Source of the DNA: an uncultured Desulfobacterales bacterium
GTDB taxonomy: Bacteria > Desulfobacterota > Desulfobulbia > Desulfobulbales > Desulfocapsaceae
Reading direction: 5' to 3'
NCBI GenBank assembly: GCA_937915545.1
Contig: CALGIJ010000019.1
Location: 434,001 to 498,000, forward strand
DNA: 64,000 nucleotides
Below, piece by piece: positions 16,873-25,888 of this stretch. Every line of letters begins with the position of its first letter. Position 1 is the stretch's first letter. The position numbers and the translations under genes are program-made. The notes under the pieces were generated by a model. The model saw only the letters and a list, made by a program, of their open reading frames with translations. It was not told where the DNA came from and did not search any database.

Positions 16873-18255
16873 CTAGTTCTTGAAGCTGTGCACCGGGGCC
16901 GGCATGCGTCCGCCCCAGGCGATGAAGCGGCTCGACTTGCCGACGTTTCTGATCGGCATGATCGGGCTGGCGCCAAAGAGGCCGCCGAAGTTGACCATCT
17001 CGCCGGCCTCCTTGCCGGGCACGGGGATGATGCGCGCGGCGGTGGTCTTGCCGTTGATGACCCCCAGGGCCATCTCGTCGGCGATGATGGCGGCGATGGT
17101 GTCGGCGTCCACCGAGCCGGGGATGGCGATCATGTCGAGGCCAACGGAGCAGACGCAGGTCATCGCCTCGAGTTTTTCCAGGCACAGGGAGCCCTGTCCG
17201 ACGGCATCGGCGAGCATGGCATCCTCCATCACCGGGATGAAGGCCCCGCTCAGGCCGCCCACCGTCTTGCTGGCGAAAATGCCGCCCTTCTTGACCGCGT
17301 CGTTGAGCATGGCGAGGATGGCCGTCGACCCGGGGGCGCCGATGGCGTCCACGCCGAGGATCTTGAAGATCTCGCCGACGCTGTCGCCGATGGTCGGGGT
17401 CGGGGCGAGGGAGAGGTCGACCACGCCGAACTCGATGCCCAGCGACAGTGACACGGCGCGGCCAATGAGCTCGCCACAGCGGGTGACGCGGAAGGTGGTC
17501 TGTTTGATCTCCTCGGCCAATTCGTCGAGTTGCAGGGTGCCCGGCGCCGGGTGGTTGCGGATCAGGCGCTCGAGGGCCCGGGCGATGACCCCGGGGCCGC
17601 TGACCCCGATGTTGAGCACCGCCTCGGCCTCCTCCACCCCGTGGATGGCGCCGGCCATGAAGGGATTGTCCCCCGGCTGGTTACAGAAGACCACGAACTT
17701 GGCGGCGCCAAAGCCGCCCTGGGCGGCGGTCTGCTCGGCGAGATCCTTGACGGTGCGGCCCATCATCGCCAGGGCGTCCATGTTGATGCCCTTGGCGGTG
17801 CTGGCGATGTTGATCGAGGCGCACACCTTTTCGGTTGCCGCCAGGGCGGCGGGAATGGAGGCGATATACTCGCGATCGGTGGCGGTCATGCCTTTCTCCA
17901 CCTGGGCGGAGAAGCCGCCGAGGATGTCGACCCCCACCGCCGTCGCTGCCTCGTCGAGGGTGATGGCGAGGCGCACGAACTCCTCCCGCGAGAAGCCGGC
18001 GCCGACCAGGGCCATGGGGGTGACGGCGATGCGCTTGTTGACCACGGGGATGCCGTACTTGCGGCTCATGGTGTTGCAGGTGGGGACGAAGTTGCCGGCG
18101 TAGGTGACGATCTTGTCGCGCACCCTGGCGCAGGTGGCGTCGATGCCACCGCCGCGGCAGTCGAGGAGGTTGAGGCCCATGGTCACCGTGCGCACATCGA
18201 GATTCTCTTTGTGGATCATCTCGACAGTGGCGAGGATCTGGTCGGAACGTAGCAT
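16873..18255 (-). CDS. PFL-family / UPF0210 (DUF711) protein
   Basis: The 460-residue protein belongs to the UPF0210 family, which has a pyruvate-formate-lyase-like fold without known activity. Recognised segments are DVRTVTMGLNLLDC, KFVVFCNQPGDNPFMAGA and the C-terminal GLFGASPIMPIRN. I chose the ATG at 18255, preceded by GGAG at nine bases, over a TTG five codons upstream. It is the second gene of a pair with the ACT-domain gene at 18300-18854; this pairing is found across many bacteria and suggests that the ACT protein regulates or partners the UPF0210 protein. The biochemical role is unknown. Confidence 0.88.
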   Translation of the reverse strand: MLRSDQILATVEMIHKENLDVRTVTMGLNLLDCRGGGIDATCARVRDKIVTYAGNFVPTCNTMSRKYGIPVVNKRIAVTPMALVGAGFSREEFVRLAITLDEAATAVGVDILGGFSAQVEKGMTATDREYIASIPAALAATEKVCASINIASTAKGINMDALAMMGRTVKDLAEQTAAQGGFGAAKFVVFCNQPGDNPFMAGAIHGVEEAEAVLNIGVSGPGVIARALERLIRNHPAPGTLQLDELAEEIKQTTFRVTRCGELIGRAVSLSLGIEFGVVDLSLAPTPTIGDSVGEIFKILGVDAIGAPGSTAILAMLNDAVKKGGIFASKTVGGLSGAFIPVMEDAMLADAVGQGSLCLEKLEAMTCVCSVGLDMIAIPGSVDADTIAAIIADEMALGVINGKTTAARIIPVPGKEAGEMVNFGGLFGASPIMPIRNVGKSSRFIAWGGRMPAPVHSFKN

Positions 18256-18299
18256 TGTCGTGGTCTCCAAAATAGTTGGCTGGGGGCGGAAGGCGCGAA

Positions 18300-18854
18300 T
18301 CAGCGCAGCGAGATCTCGTGGGTGGCGGCGAAGATGTCGTTGTGCTGCAGGACCACGGTCAGATCGCCGGACTGGGCGTATTCGTCGAGCTCGCGGCGCA
18401 GCAGGTCGAGGCTGATGTCGCAGCCGCGCAGATCGAGCTGCAGGGCCATGATGTAGAGATTGTTCTTGAGGGTGGTGACCAGGTCGGTGATGTTGATGTT
18501 ATGGAGGTAGCAGAAGGAGCTGATGCCATGGACGATGCCGGCCCGGTTCGGCCCTTGCACGGTGAGGATGTAGGTTTCCTTGGGCGGGTCGCCAGCGGGC
18601 GGGTCGTCGCCGGTCTCCTTGATGGACACCTCGAACTTGCAGGGGCTCTTGATATGGGAGACGGCGGCCACGACATCTTCCTTGGTCACTTCGGGGTCGA
18701 AGGAGACGCTGAGGATCATGGTCAGGTAGCCGCAGAGCACGGTCTGGTTGAGGTCGGCCAGGTCGCCGCCAAGCTTGAAGATGGCGCCGGTGATGTCGGC
18801 GATGATGCCCGGGCGGTCTTTCGACATCACCGAGATGATCATATGGTTGTTCAT
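18300..18854 (-). CDS. Double ACT-domain protein (GcvR/UPF0237-like)
   Basis: The 184-residue protein contains two ACT domains: residues about 3-80 (ISVMSKDRPGIIADITGAIF) and about 93-175 (LTVQGPNRAGIVHGISSF). ACT domains bind amino acids or other small ligands and regulate partner proteins. No enzymatic domain is attached. The start has CAGGAG upstream. It lies directly before the UPF0210 gene and probably shares its promoter at 18935-18963. The two-domain form resembles GcvR, but the genetic context points to the UPF0210 pair and not to glycine cleavage. Confidence 0.85.
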   Translation of the reverse strand: MNNHMIISVMSKDRPGIIADITGAIFKLGGDLADLNQTVLCGYLTMILSVSFDPEVTKEDVVAAVSHIKSPCKFEVSIKETGDDPPAGDPPKETYILTVQGPNRAGIVHGISSFCYLHNINITDLVTTLKNNLYIMALQLDLRGCDISLDLLRRELDEYAQSGDLTVVLQHNDIFAATHEISLR

Positions 18855-18934
18855 GCGGGACTCCTGGCTGGGGCTGGGGTGACGGAGGATAAAAGAGGCG
18901 GGCGAACCTTGCCGCCCCTGAAGCGGAATCGGCC

Positions 18935-18963
18935 ATTATCGCACCTTTCGGCGAAATCGGCAA
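18935..18963 (-). promoter_or_regulatory. Candidate promoter for the ACT/UPF0210 pair
   Basis: TTGCCG (18958-18963) and GATAAT (18935-18940) on the minus strand are 17 bases apart, about 80 bases before the ACT gene. The rest of the 374-base divergent gap (18855-19228) shows nothing else that I can support. Confidence 0.5.
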
Positions 18964-19228
18964 GGACCAAAACAGGCCGCGGCAGGAGGCGGCCCTCCCC
19001 GACCTGACCGGGGGCGGGGGCGCGAGGGCGAATAAAAGGGTGGTTTTTCTCCATTCCTTGTGTACCTTAGGGAGGCGTTCCGGGCGGCGCAGGCAATTCT
19101 GCACGGCAGCGAGGGTAAAACGACATGCCGCGAGCCACACGACAAGACAACGGCCGGAGCGGAAAGGTCGGCCGGCCCCGCCTTTCTCATGAGGGGAGCT
19201 GGCTGGGACGAGAGACGAACGAGGTGTG

Positions 19229-20248
19229 ATGAACAAACGAGTCTTTATCGAACAGCTCAAAGAGGGCGACCGCGTCGACGACCTCTTTCTGGTCAAGGCG
19301 GCCAAGGTCGGCGAGACCAGGGTCGGCAAGCCCTATCTGCAGCTGACGGTCATGGACCGCAGCGGCGAGATGTCCGGGCCGGTGTGGGAGCGGGTCGAGG
19401 CGCTCCAGCAGATTGCCACGCCGGGGGCGGTGGTGCGGCTGATCGCCCAGGTGCAGTCCTACCGCGACAAGCTGCAGCTGCGCATCGAGGATATCGTCCT
19501 CGTGGACGACCTGCCGGACGAGGCGCTGTTCCTGCCCGCCGCGCCGCGCCGGCCAGCGGAAATGGCCGAGGAACTGCAGCAGCTCATCAAGGCGGTGAGC
19601 AATCCCCACCTGCGCCGGCTGCTTAACCACTTCTTTTCCCAGGGCGAGCTGTGGCAGCGATTTCAGCAGGCCCCGGCCGCCAAGGGCATCCATCACGCCT
19701 ACCTCGGCGGCCTGCTCGAGCACTGCCTGTCCATGGCCAAGGTCGCCCAGTTCCTTTCCGCCCACTACCCGGGGGTCGACCGCTCGCTGCTCATGGCCGG
19801 AGTGCTGCTCCACGACATAGGCAAGACCGCCGAGCTGACCGTGACCTCCGGGGTGGTCGAGTACAGCGACGCCGGACGACTCAAGGGACACCTGATCATC
19901 GGCTGCGAGATGGTCGCTGCGGCGGCGGCGGGCATCCGTGACTTTCCCGAGGATCTGCTCATGCAGCTGCAGCACCTCATCCTCAGCCACCATGGTCGGC
20001 TCGACTTCGGCTCACCGGTCGTGCCGATGACCGTCGAGGCCCTGCTGCTCAGCTTTATCGACGATATCGACGCCAAGATGAACATAACAGAGCAGCTGCG
20101 ACGCAAGCTCGCCCCGGAAGAGCGCGGCTGGAGCGAATACCAGCGCTCGCTGGAGCGCTTCCTCTACCTCGGCGGTCTGCCCAGAGAGGCCGAGGCCAGG
20201 GCGGAGCGGGGCGTCGAGCCGGCGGGTCGCCAGCCGACGCTGTTCTAA
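19229..20248 (+). CDS. YhaM-like 3'-5' exoribonuclease / HD-domain protein
   Basis: The 339-residue protein has an N-terminal OB-fold (about 10-95: DRVDDLFLVKAAKV, LTVMDRSGEMSGPVWE) and an HD phosphohydrolase domain (about 145-290) with GLLEHCLSMAKVA, the LLHDIGKTAEL metal site, and LQHLILSHHG. This OB plus HD order is that of YhaM, a 3'-5' exonuclease of Gram-positive bacteria and of related deltaproteobacterial proteins. An ATG at 19229 and a GTG one codon before it are both possible; GAGG lies a few bases upstream. It begins a run of eight co-oriented genes ending at 26595. Confidence 0.82.
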   Translation: MNKRVFIEQLKEGDRVDDLFLVKAAKVGETRVGKPYLQLTVMDRSGEMSGPVWERVEALQQIATPGAVVRLIAQVQSYRDKLQLRIEDIVLVDDLPDEALFLPAAPRRPAEMAEELQQLIKAVSNPHLRRLLNHFFSQGELWQRFQQAPAAKGIHHAYLGGLLEHCLSMAKVAQFLSAHYPGVDRSLLMAGVLLHDIGKTAELTVTSGVVEYSDAGRLKGHLIIGCEMVAAAAAGIRDFPEDLLMQLQHLILSHHGRLDFGSPVVPMTVEALLLSFIDDIDAKMNITEQLRRKLAPEERGWSEYQRSLERFLYLGGLPREAEARAERGVEPAGRQPTLF

Positions 20249-20257
20249 TCAGGGACC

Positions 20258-21265
20258 ATGACCGGCCTCGGCTGCTATAGCGCCCTCAGCGGGCAGGAGA
20301 AGGCCAAGGGCCTCTTCGCCCGCGCCCTGCGCGCCGGGCGCCTGCCCCACGCCTACCTTTTTCGCGGGCCGGACGGGGTCGGCAAGCGGCTCTTCGCCGT
20401 CGGCGTGGCCATGGCCATCAACTGCCGCGCCCGCGAGGGCGAGAGGGCCTGCGGCCGCTGTTCCTCGTGCCGCAAATATATGTCCGGCAACCACCCCGAT
20501 CTGGTCTGTATCAGTCCGCTGAAAGGGACCATCCGCATCGAGCAGATTCGCCTCCTCGGCGGGGAGTTGGGGTACCCGCCGCTTGAGGCGGCGATGCGCG
20601 TCATCATCGTCGAGGATACCCACACCATGCGGCGCGAGGCGGCCAACAGCCTGCTCAAGACCCTCGAGGAGCCGCCGGCCGACAACCTGCTCATCCTTAC
20701 CGCCGATGCTTCGCGGGAGCTTTTGCCAACGCTCATGTCGCGCTGCCAGGTGCTACCGTTCGCCCCGCTGCAGAGGCGGCAGGCGGCCCTGGTCCTGCAG
20801 GGCCATGGCATTCCCGCCGAAGAGGCCCTGCAGCTTGCCGAACTCGCCGAAGGCAGCCCGGGGCGGGCTCTGGCGCTCAAGGACAGCGGCATGGTGCCCC
20901 TGTGGCGGGAAGTCGTCGACCTCCTGGACGAACCGCGGCCCGCTGCCGACGGCGAGGTCGGCGCGGTGCTGCGGGCGGCGGAAAAGATGGCGGCGCTCAA
21001 GGAGAATCTGCCGGCTTTTTTCGGGCTGCTCCGCCAGTGGCTGCGCTCGCGGCTGGTGGAGGCCTGTGGCGCCGCCCCGCCTGGCGAGGAGAGGGCGGCA
21101 CGGAAATGCTGGAGTTCGGCGGAACTATTTGCTACATTGCAGGCGATTTCCAGGGCGGAAGAGGAGCTGGCGCGAAACTGCAGCCGCAACCTGGTGTGCG
21201 AGGTGCTGCTCTTTCGTCTGCAGGGGGCGCGGGACGGCTATCCGTCCGGCGCCGGCCGGGCATGA
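20258..21265 (+). CDS. holB: DNA polymerase III delta' subunit
   Basis: The 335-residue protein is a clamp-loader AAA+ subunit. It has a P-loop GPDGVGKR, the zinc-binding cysteine set CGRCSSCRKY preceded by an earlier Cys, Walker-B-like VIIVEDTHTM and sensor region NSLLKTLEEPP, followed by SRCQVLPF. The degenerate P-loop ending in Arg fits delta', which is usually not a working ATPase. The C-terminal third is the collar domain. It starts ten bases after the YhaM-like gene and precedes ricT and metG; holB next to ricT and metG is a familiar arrangement. Confidence 0.92.
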   Translation: MTGLGCYSALSGQEKAKGLFARALRAGRLPHAYLFRGPDGVGKRLFAVGVAMAINCRAREGERACGRCSSCRKYMSGNHPDLVCISPLKGTIRIEQIRLLGGELGYPPLEAAMRVIIVEDTHTMRREAANSLLKTLEEPPADNLLILTADASRELLPTLMSRCQVLPFAPLQRRQAALVLQGHGIPAEEALQLAELAEGSPGRALALKDSGMVPLWREVVDLLDEPRPAADGEVGAVLRAAEKMAALKENLPAFFGLLRQWLRSRLVEACGAAPPGEERAARKCWSSAELFATLQAISRAEEELARNCSRNLVCEVLLFRLQGARDGYPSGAGRA

Positions 21266-21300
21266 GGGCGGCGAGGACGTGGCATACGTGACGGGGTGAG

Positions 21301-22287
21301 ATGAACGACGACATACGAGCAGAACAGGCACCGGCGGCCGAGATCGCCCCGGATAACGCCACCTTTTACCGCATCCACTTCCGTAGCGACGGTCAGCACT
21401 TCACCGCCTTCACCGAGCTTGAGGACTGCCCGGAGGAGGCGGTGGTGATGGTGCGCACCGACCATGGCCTCGAGCCGGCGACGGTGGCCGGGCCGGCGCC
21501 GATCTGCTGCTGCCGGGGCGAGACGCGGCGCGCCCACTATGTCATCGAGCGCCTGGCGACCGCCGAGGAGCGTGACAAGTACGCCGGCATGGCGGAGAGC
21601 GAACACCGTGCCATGCAGTTCTGCAACCGGCTCATCGTCAGCCACCAGCTGTCGATGAATCTGGTGCGCGTCGAGCGCTTCTTCAACGGCGGCAAGATGA
21701 TCTTCTACTTCACCGCCGAGAGCCGCGTCGACTTCCGCGGCCTGGTCAAGGACCTGGTGCAGGAGTTCCGTACCCGGGTCGAGATGCGGCAGATCGGCGT
21801 GCGCCACGAGACCAAGATGATCGGCGGCATCGGCACCTGCGGCAGGGAGCTGTGCTGTTCCTCGTTCATCCGCACCTTCGACTCGGTGTCCATCAAGATG
21901 GCGAAGGAGCAGGACCTGCCGCTCAACCCCACCAAGATCTCCGGGGTGTGCAACCGCCTCCTCTGCTGCCTCACTTACGAATACGAGACCTACCGCCGCC
22001 TGCGCAAGAACATGCCCAAGGCCGGCAAAAGGGTCAAGATCGACGGCGAGGAGTACCTGGTCAAACGGCAGAACCCCCTGCAGGAGACCGTCGTCTGCGA
22101 GACCGGCGCCGGCGAGGAGGTCGTCCTCGGCAAGCGCCACTGGAAGGCGTTTCAGCAGGTGAAGAAGGAACCGGTCGAGAAGAAGAGGGAGCGGCGCGGC
22201 AACGACCCCCAGGGGACGCCGGCACCGGTCAGGGAACAGGAGGAGCAGGCGAATCCGCCGGCGCCGCAATCCGACAAAGAGCAATGA
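21301..22287 (+). CDS. ricT: RicT/YaaT-type PSP1-domain protein
   Basis: The 328-residue protein has a PSP1 C-terminal domain at about residues 55-240. Diagnostic parts are FYFTAESRVDFRGLVKDL, GIGTCGRELCCSSF and VCNRLLCCLTYEYE, with cysteines that in the Bacillus RicT protein take part in Fe-S cluster binding in the Ric complex. The last 60 residues are charged and Pro/Glu-rich. In Bacillus RicT acts with RicA and RicF in RNase Y-dependent mRNA maturation; in Desulfobacterota the partners are not established. Its stop overlaps the metG start. Confidence 0.88.
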   Translation: MNDDIRAEQAPAAEIAPDNATFYRIHFRSDGQHFTAFTELEDCPEEAVVMVRTDHGLEPATVAGPAPICCCRGETRRAHYVIERLATAEERDKYAGMAESEHRAMQFCNRLIVSHQLSMNLVRVERFFNGGKMIFYFTAESRVDFRGLVKDLVQEFRTRVEMRQIGVRHETKMIGGIGTCGRELCCSSFIRTFDSVSIKMAKEQDLPLNPTKISGVCNRLLCCLTYEYETYRRLRKNMPKAGKRVKIDGEEYLVKRQNPLQETVVCETGAGEEVVLGKRHWKAFQQVKKEPVEKKRERRGNDPQGTPAPVREQEEQANPPAPQSDKEQ

Positions 22288-24218
22288 CAACCTATATCAC
22301 CACCCCCATCTACTACGTCAACGCCCAGCCTCATCTCGGCCACGCCTACACCACGGTGGTCGCCGACGCCTACAGCCGTTTCAAGCGGCTGTGCGGCGAG
22401 CGGGTGCGCTTCCAGACCGGCACCGACGAGCATGGCGACAAGATCGTCAAGGCCGCGGAGGCCGAGGACGTCGAGCCGCGCGCCTACGTCGACCGCATCA
22501 GCGCCATGTTCCGCGACACCTGGCCCCTGCTCGAGGTGCAGGCCGACCACTTCATCCGCACCACCGACCCGGCCCACGTCGAGGTGGTGCGCCTCATCCT
22601 GCAAAAGGTCTACGATCGCGGCGACATCTACTTCGACGAGTATTCCGGGCTCTACTGCCGCGGCTGCGAGCGTTACCTCACCGAGAAGGAACTCGTCGAC
22701 GGCAACTGCCCCGACCACCTCACCCCGCCGCAGGAGATCGCCGAGAAGAACTATTTCTTCCGCATGTCCCGTTACCAGCAGCGGCTCATCGACCATATCA
22801 ACGCCAACCCGGAGTTCATCACCCCGGAGCGCTACCGTAACGAGGTACTGGCCTTTCTCGCCGAGCCGCTGGCCGATCTCTGCATCTCCCGTCCCAAGTC
22901 GCGCCTCACCTGGGGCATCGAACTGCCCTTCGACGACAACTTCGTCACCTATGTGTGGTTCGACGCCCTGATCAACTACCTCACCGGCATCGGCTATCCC
23001 CAGGGGCCGCATTTCGACGAGTTCTGGGGGGCGGCGGAACACCTCATCGCCAAAGACATCCTCAAACCACATGCCATCTACTGGCCGACGATGCTCATGG
23101 CCATGGACGTGCCGCTCTACAAGAAGCTGCATGTCCACGGCTACTGGAACGTCGACGACACCAAGATGTCGAAGAGCCTCGGCAATGTCGTGCGTCCCCG
23201 GGAACTGGTGGAAGCCTTCGGCGTCGATACCCTGCGCTACTTCCTGCTGCGCGAGATGTCCTTCGGGCTCGACGCCTCCTTCGGTTCCGAGACCATCGTC
23301 GCCCGGCAGAACGCCGACCTCGCCAACGACCTCGGCAACCTCTTCAGCCGCGCCACCGCCATGGTGTGGAAGTACCGCGACGGGTGCACGCCGCAGCCGG
23401 ACCCGAGCGCTGCCGACGACACCCTGGCCGGGGCGGCGCAGGCGATGCTGCTCGACTACCGCCAGGCCATGGAGGAATTCCGTTTCCACCAGGGCCTGCA
23501 GGCGGTGTGGGAACTGGTCGGCATCGCCAACAAGTATATCGTCAACAACGCCCCGTGGGTCCTTGCCAAGGAGCCGGACCAGGCGAGACGTCTCGACACG
23601 GTGCTCTACAACCTCCTCGAAGTCCTGCGCCTGCTCGCCCTGGTGCTGCGCCCGGTGATGCCCGGGGCGGCGGGGAAGATGTCCGCGGCTCTTGGCTATG
23701 CCGAGGGTGACCCTGTCGTCTCCCTTCTGGCTGAGGGTGGCCGCTGGGGGTTGCCGGCCGCCGGTCGCAAGCTCACCGCCATCCCCGCCCTCTTTCCGCG
23801 GCTTGAGGTGGCGAAAGGCGCCGCTTCCACCGCGGCGGAAAGCAAGGGCGGCAACAAAGCGGAGCCGGCGTCGGCCGGGGAGCAGGGGGTGATAGAATTC
23901 TCCCAGTTCCAGAAGGTTTCCCTGAAGGTGGCGGAAGTCGTCGCCGTCGAGCCGGTGAAGAACTCCCATAAGCTTCTCAAGATCACCGTCGCATCGCCGG
24001 AACCGCGGGTCATCGTCGCCGGCATCGCCGAAGACTACTCCGCCGAAGAGCTCCGCGGCCGCCAGGTACTCATCGTTGCCAACCTCAAGCCGGCCAAGAT
24101 CATGGGCATCAGCTCCCAGGGGATGATTCTCGTCGCCCGGACAATGGTCGACGGCCGGGAAAAAATGGTGCTGCTCGGCCCCGCGGCGAAGGTCGCCCCA
24201 GGCAGCACCGTGTCGTAA
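22284..24218 (+). CDS. metG: Methionyl-tRNA synthetase
   Basis: The 644-residue enzyme charges tRNA-Met. The class I signatures are PHLGHAY (HIGH-like) near residue 13 and KMSKSLGN near 300. The connective domain holds a zinc-type knuckle, YCRGCERY followed by NCPDH. The C-terminal 110 residues form an EMAP-II/Trbp111-like tRNA-binding domain (VAVEPVKNSHKLLKITV, VIVAGIAEDYSAEELRG), giving the dimeric long form. A Ala/Glu-rich linker at about 515-540 joins the two parts. The ATG overlaps the ricT stop by four bases. Confidence 0.96.
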   Translation: MTTYITTPIYYVNAQPHLGHAYTTVVADAYSRFKRLCGERVRFQTGTDEHGDKIVKAAEAEDVEPRAYVDRISAMFRDTWPLLEVQADHFIRTTDPAHVEVVRLILQKVYDRGDIYFDEYSGLYCRGCERYLTEKELVDGNCPDHLTPPQEIAEKNYFFRMSRYQQRLIDHINANPEFITPERYRNEVLAFLAEPLADLCISRPKSRLTWGIELPFDDNFVTYVWFDALINYLTGIGYPQGPHFDEFWGAAEHLIAKDILKPHAIYWPTMLMAMDVPLYKKLHVHGYWNVDDTKMSKSLGNVVRPRELVEAFGVDTLRYFLLREMSFGLDASFGSETIVARQNADLANDLGNLFSRATAMVWKYRDGCTPQPDPSAADDTLAGAAQAMLLDYRQAMEEFRFHQGLQAVWELVGIANKYIVNNAPWVLAKEPDQARRLDTVLYNLLEVLRLLALVLRPVMPGAAGKMSAALGYAEGDPVVSLLAEGGRWGLPAAGRKLTAIPALFPRLEVAKGAASTAAESKGGNKAEPASAGEQGVIEFSQFQKVSLKVAEVVAVEPVKNSHKLLKITVASPEPRVIVAGIAEDYSAEELRGRQVLIVANLKPAKIMGISSQGMILVARTMVDGREKMVLLGPAAKVAPGSTVS

Positions 24219-24234
24219 CCGACAAGGAGAACCC

Positions 24235-24534
24235 ATGTTTGTCGTCAACAATTTCATGTCGGCGGTCGCGCAGCTCCTCGACTTCCTGCTCACCGTCTAT
24301 ATGTGGATCATCATTGGCCGCGCCGTTATCTCCTGGGTCAATGCCGACCCCTACAACCCCATTGTCCGTTTTCTCTACGAGGCGACCGAGCCGGTGTTGA
24401 GCCGTATCCGCAGGTGGCTGCCGATCCAGCTGGGGGGGATCGACTTTTCGCCCATGCTGCTCATCCTCGCCTTGATGTTTCTCCAGAGTTTTCTCGTGCA
24501 GACCCTGCGTCAGCTGGCGATGCGCATGGGGTAG
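24235..24534 (+). CDS. yggT: YggT-family integral membrane protein
   Basis: The 99-residue protein has two membrane segments, about residues 10-34 and 78-95, with the family signature ISWVNADPYNPIVRFLY between them and IDFSPMLLIL at the second. YggT proteins have been linked to osmotic tolerance and, through their usual position next to division genes, to cell envelope work. Here it lies between metG and divIVA, the same neighbourhood as in many Gram-positive and deltaproteobacterial genomes. CAAGGAGAA precedes the ATG. Confidence 0.88.
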   Translation: MFVVNNFMSAVAQLLDFLLTVYMWIIIGRAVISWVNADPYNPIVRFLYEATEPVLSRIRRWLPIQLGGIDFSPMLLILALMFLQSFLVQTLRQLAMRMG

Positions 24535-24630
24535 GCCCGGCGCAGTCGTCCCGCCATGGGCAGGTCGCGACAGCGCCACGGCCTGCTTCAGCGCGGAGGG
24601 CACAACAACAGAGTAGAAGGGAGAGAAGCC

Positions 24631-25503
24631 ATGCTCACGCCGCAGGCGATCAAAGATCAGGATTTTCAGATCAAGTTCAGGGGATACGATAGCATCGAGG
24701 TCAAAGCGTATCTCGAGCTCCTCGCCGAGGACTTCTTCGAGCTCACCGAGCAGAACCGCCTGCAGGCTGAGGAACTCGAATCCCTCAAGACCGAGGTGGA
24801 GTTTCTCCAGCGCGAGAAGGAGAGTCTCGTCGCCGAAGTGCGCCTCGGCCGCGAGAACGCCGAGAACGTCCAGGGTACGATCGACGAGGGCTTTCGTCTC
24901 CGTGACGAGGAAATTGCCACCCTCAAGGCCGCCATGGAAGAGGCCGCCGCCGCTCGCAGCGCCCTCGAGGAAGAGAACCTCAGCCTGAAGGAGAATTTGC
25001 GCCAGCTGCAGGAGACCCTGGACGGCGACTCCGCCGGCAGCCGCCAGGAGCAGAGCGAGGTCGAGAAGCTGCGCGGGCGGGTGGCCCTGCTCGAAGAGCA
25101 GAACGCCGAACTCAAGCAGCAGGGGCTCGACTTCAAGACCACTATCCTCGCCGCGCAGAAGTTTGCCGACACCCTGCGCAGCACCAGCGAGGAAGAGGCG
25201 CGGCAGATAATGGAGAAGGCCCGCGCCGACGTGGAGCGCTTCCGCAACGAGGCCAACGCCGAGCTGGAGCGGCTGCCCAGGGAGATCGAGCGCCTGCACA
25301 AGGAGCGTCTCCGCGTCCGCGACGAGCTCAAGGCGATGCTGCATTCGTATCTCGAGGCTCTCGACGTCTTCCCGGAAAAGGATGCCGCCACAAGAGACGA
25401 CGACCTCAGCGACCTCTTCGAGAGCATTCTCCTCCCGGAGGATGAAAACGGCGAAAGTTCCGCGGTCGAGGATATCGACAAGATCAAGATGGGTCTGGAG
25501 TGA
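24631..25503 (+). CDS. divIVA: DivIVA-domain coiled-coil protein
   Basis: The 290-residue protein begins with a DivIVA membrane-targeting segment (LTPQAIKDQDF, FRGYDSIEVKAYLELL) and continues as a long coiled coil from about residue 50 to 250, very rich in Glu, Arg, Leu and Ala, ending in an acidic tail. Such proteins mark curved membrane at poles and septa. The ATG at 24631 follows GAAGGGAGAG. It lies downstream of yggT, as in the ylm-type cell-division clusters of Gram-positive bacteria; in this organism it may serve polar positioning. It is longer than a minimal DivIVA (about 165). Confidence 0.85.
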   Translation: MLTPQAIKDQDFQIKFRGYDSIEVKAYLELLAEDFFELTEQNRLQAEELESLKTEVEFLQREKESLVAEVRLGRENAENVQGTIDEGFRLRDEEIATLKAAMEEAAAARSALEEENLSLKENLRQLQETLDGDSAGSRQEQSEVEKLRGRVALLEEQNAELKQQGLDFKTTILAAQKFADTLRSTSEEEARQIMEKARADVERFRNEANAELERLPREIERLHKERLRVRDELKAMLHSYLEALDVFPEKDAATRDDDLSDLFESILLPEDENGESSAVEDIDKIKMGLE

Positions 25504-25570
25504 TGCCGACTGTTCAGGTGGTGTTTCACGGGGCCGCATCTCCGGGGACGCCTGGCGCCGAAGGCTAGCC

Positions 25571-25888
25571 GTGCCTTACCTGCTGCAAAAGGCCGACCGG
25601 CAGCTGCTCCTGCTCCTCCATATCCAGCCGAAGGCCTCGAAGAGCAGGGTTGTTGGGCTGTTTGACGGCTCCCTCAAGCTGGCCATCCAGGCACCCCCGG
25701 TGGATGGACGCGCCAACGAGGAAGTGTTGCGCTTTCTTGCTGAAGTCCTGGCGCTGCCGCGGCGCCAGCTCAGCCTCGTCTCGGGCGCCCGCGGGCGCAA
25801 GAAGCAGGTGGCGGTCAGCGGCATCGAGGCCGCCCAGCTGCGCGAGAGACTGCAACCCTTCCTCAACCAGGTCATGGAGAAGAAATGA
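25571..25888 (+). CDS. yggU: YggU-family (DUF167) protein
   Basis: The 105-residue protein matches DUF167: IQPKASKSRVVGLFDGSLKLAI, PPVDGRANEEVLRFLAE, LVSGARGRKKQVAV. The start is a GTG preceded by GAAGG; no ATG is available in this position. Function is unknown, but the family commonly follows yggT or divIVA in the same transcript. Its stop overlaps the start of the triosephosphate-isomerase-like gene. Confidence 0.85.
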   Translation: MPYLLQKADRQLLLLLHIQPKASKSRVVGLFDGSLKLAIQAPPVDGRANEEVLRFLAEVLALPRRQLSLVSGARGRKKQVAVSGIEAAQLRERLQPFLNQVMEKK

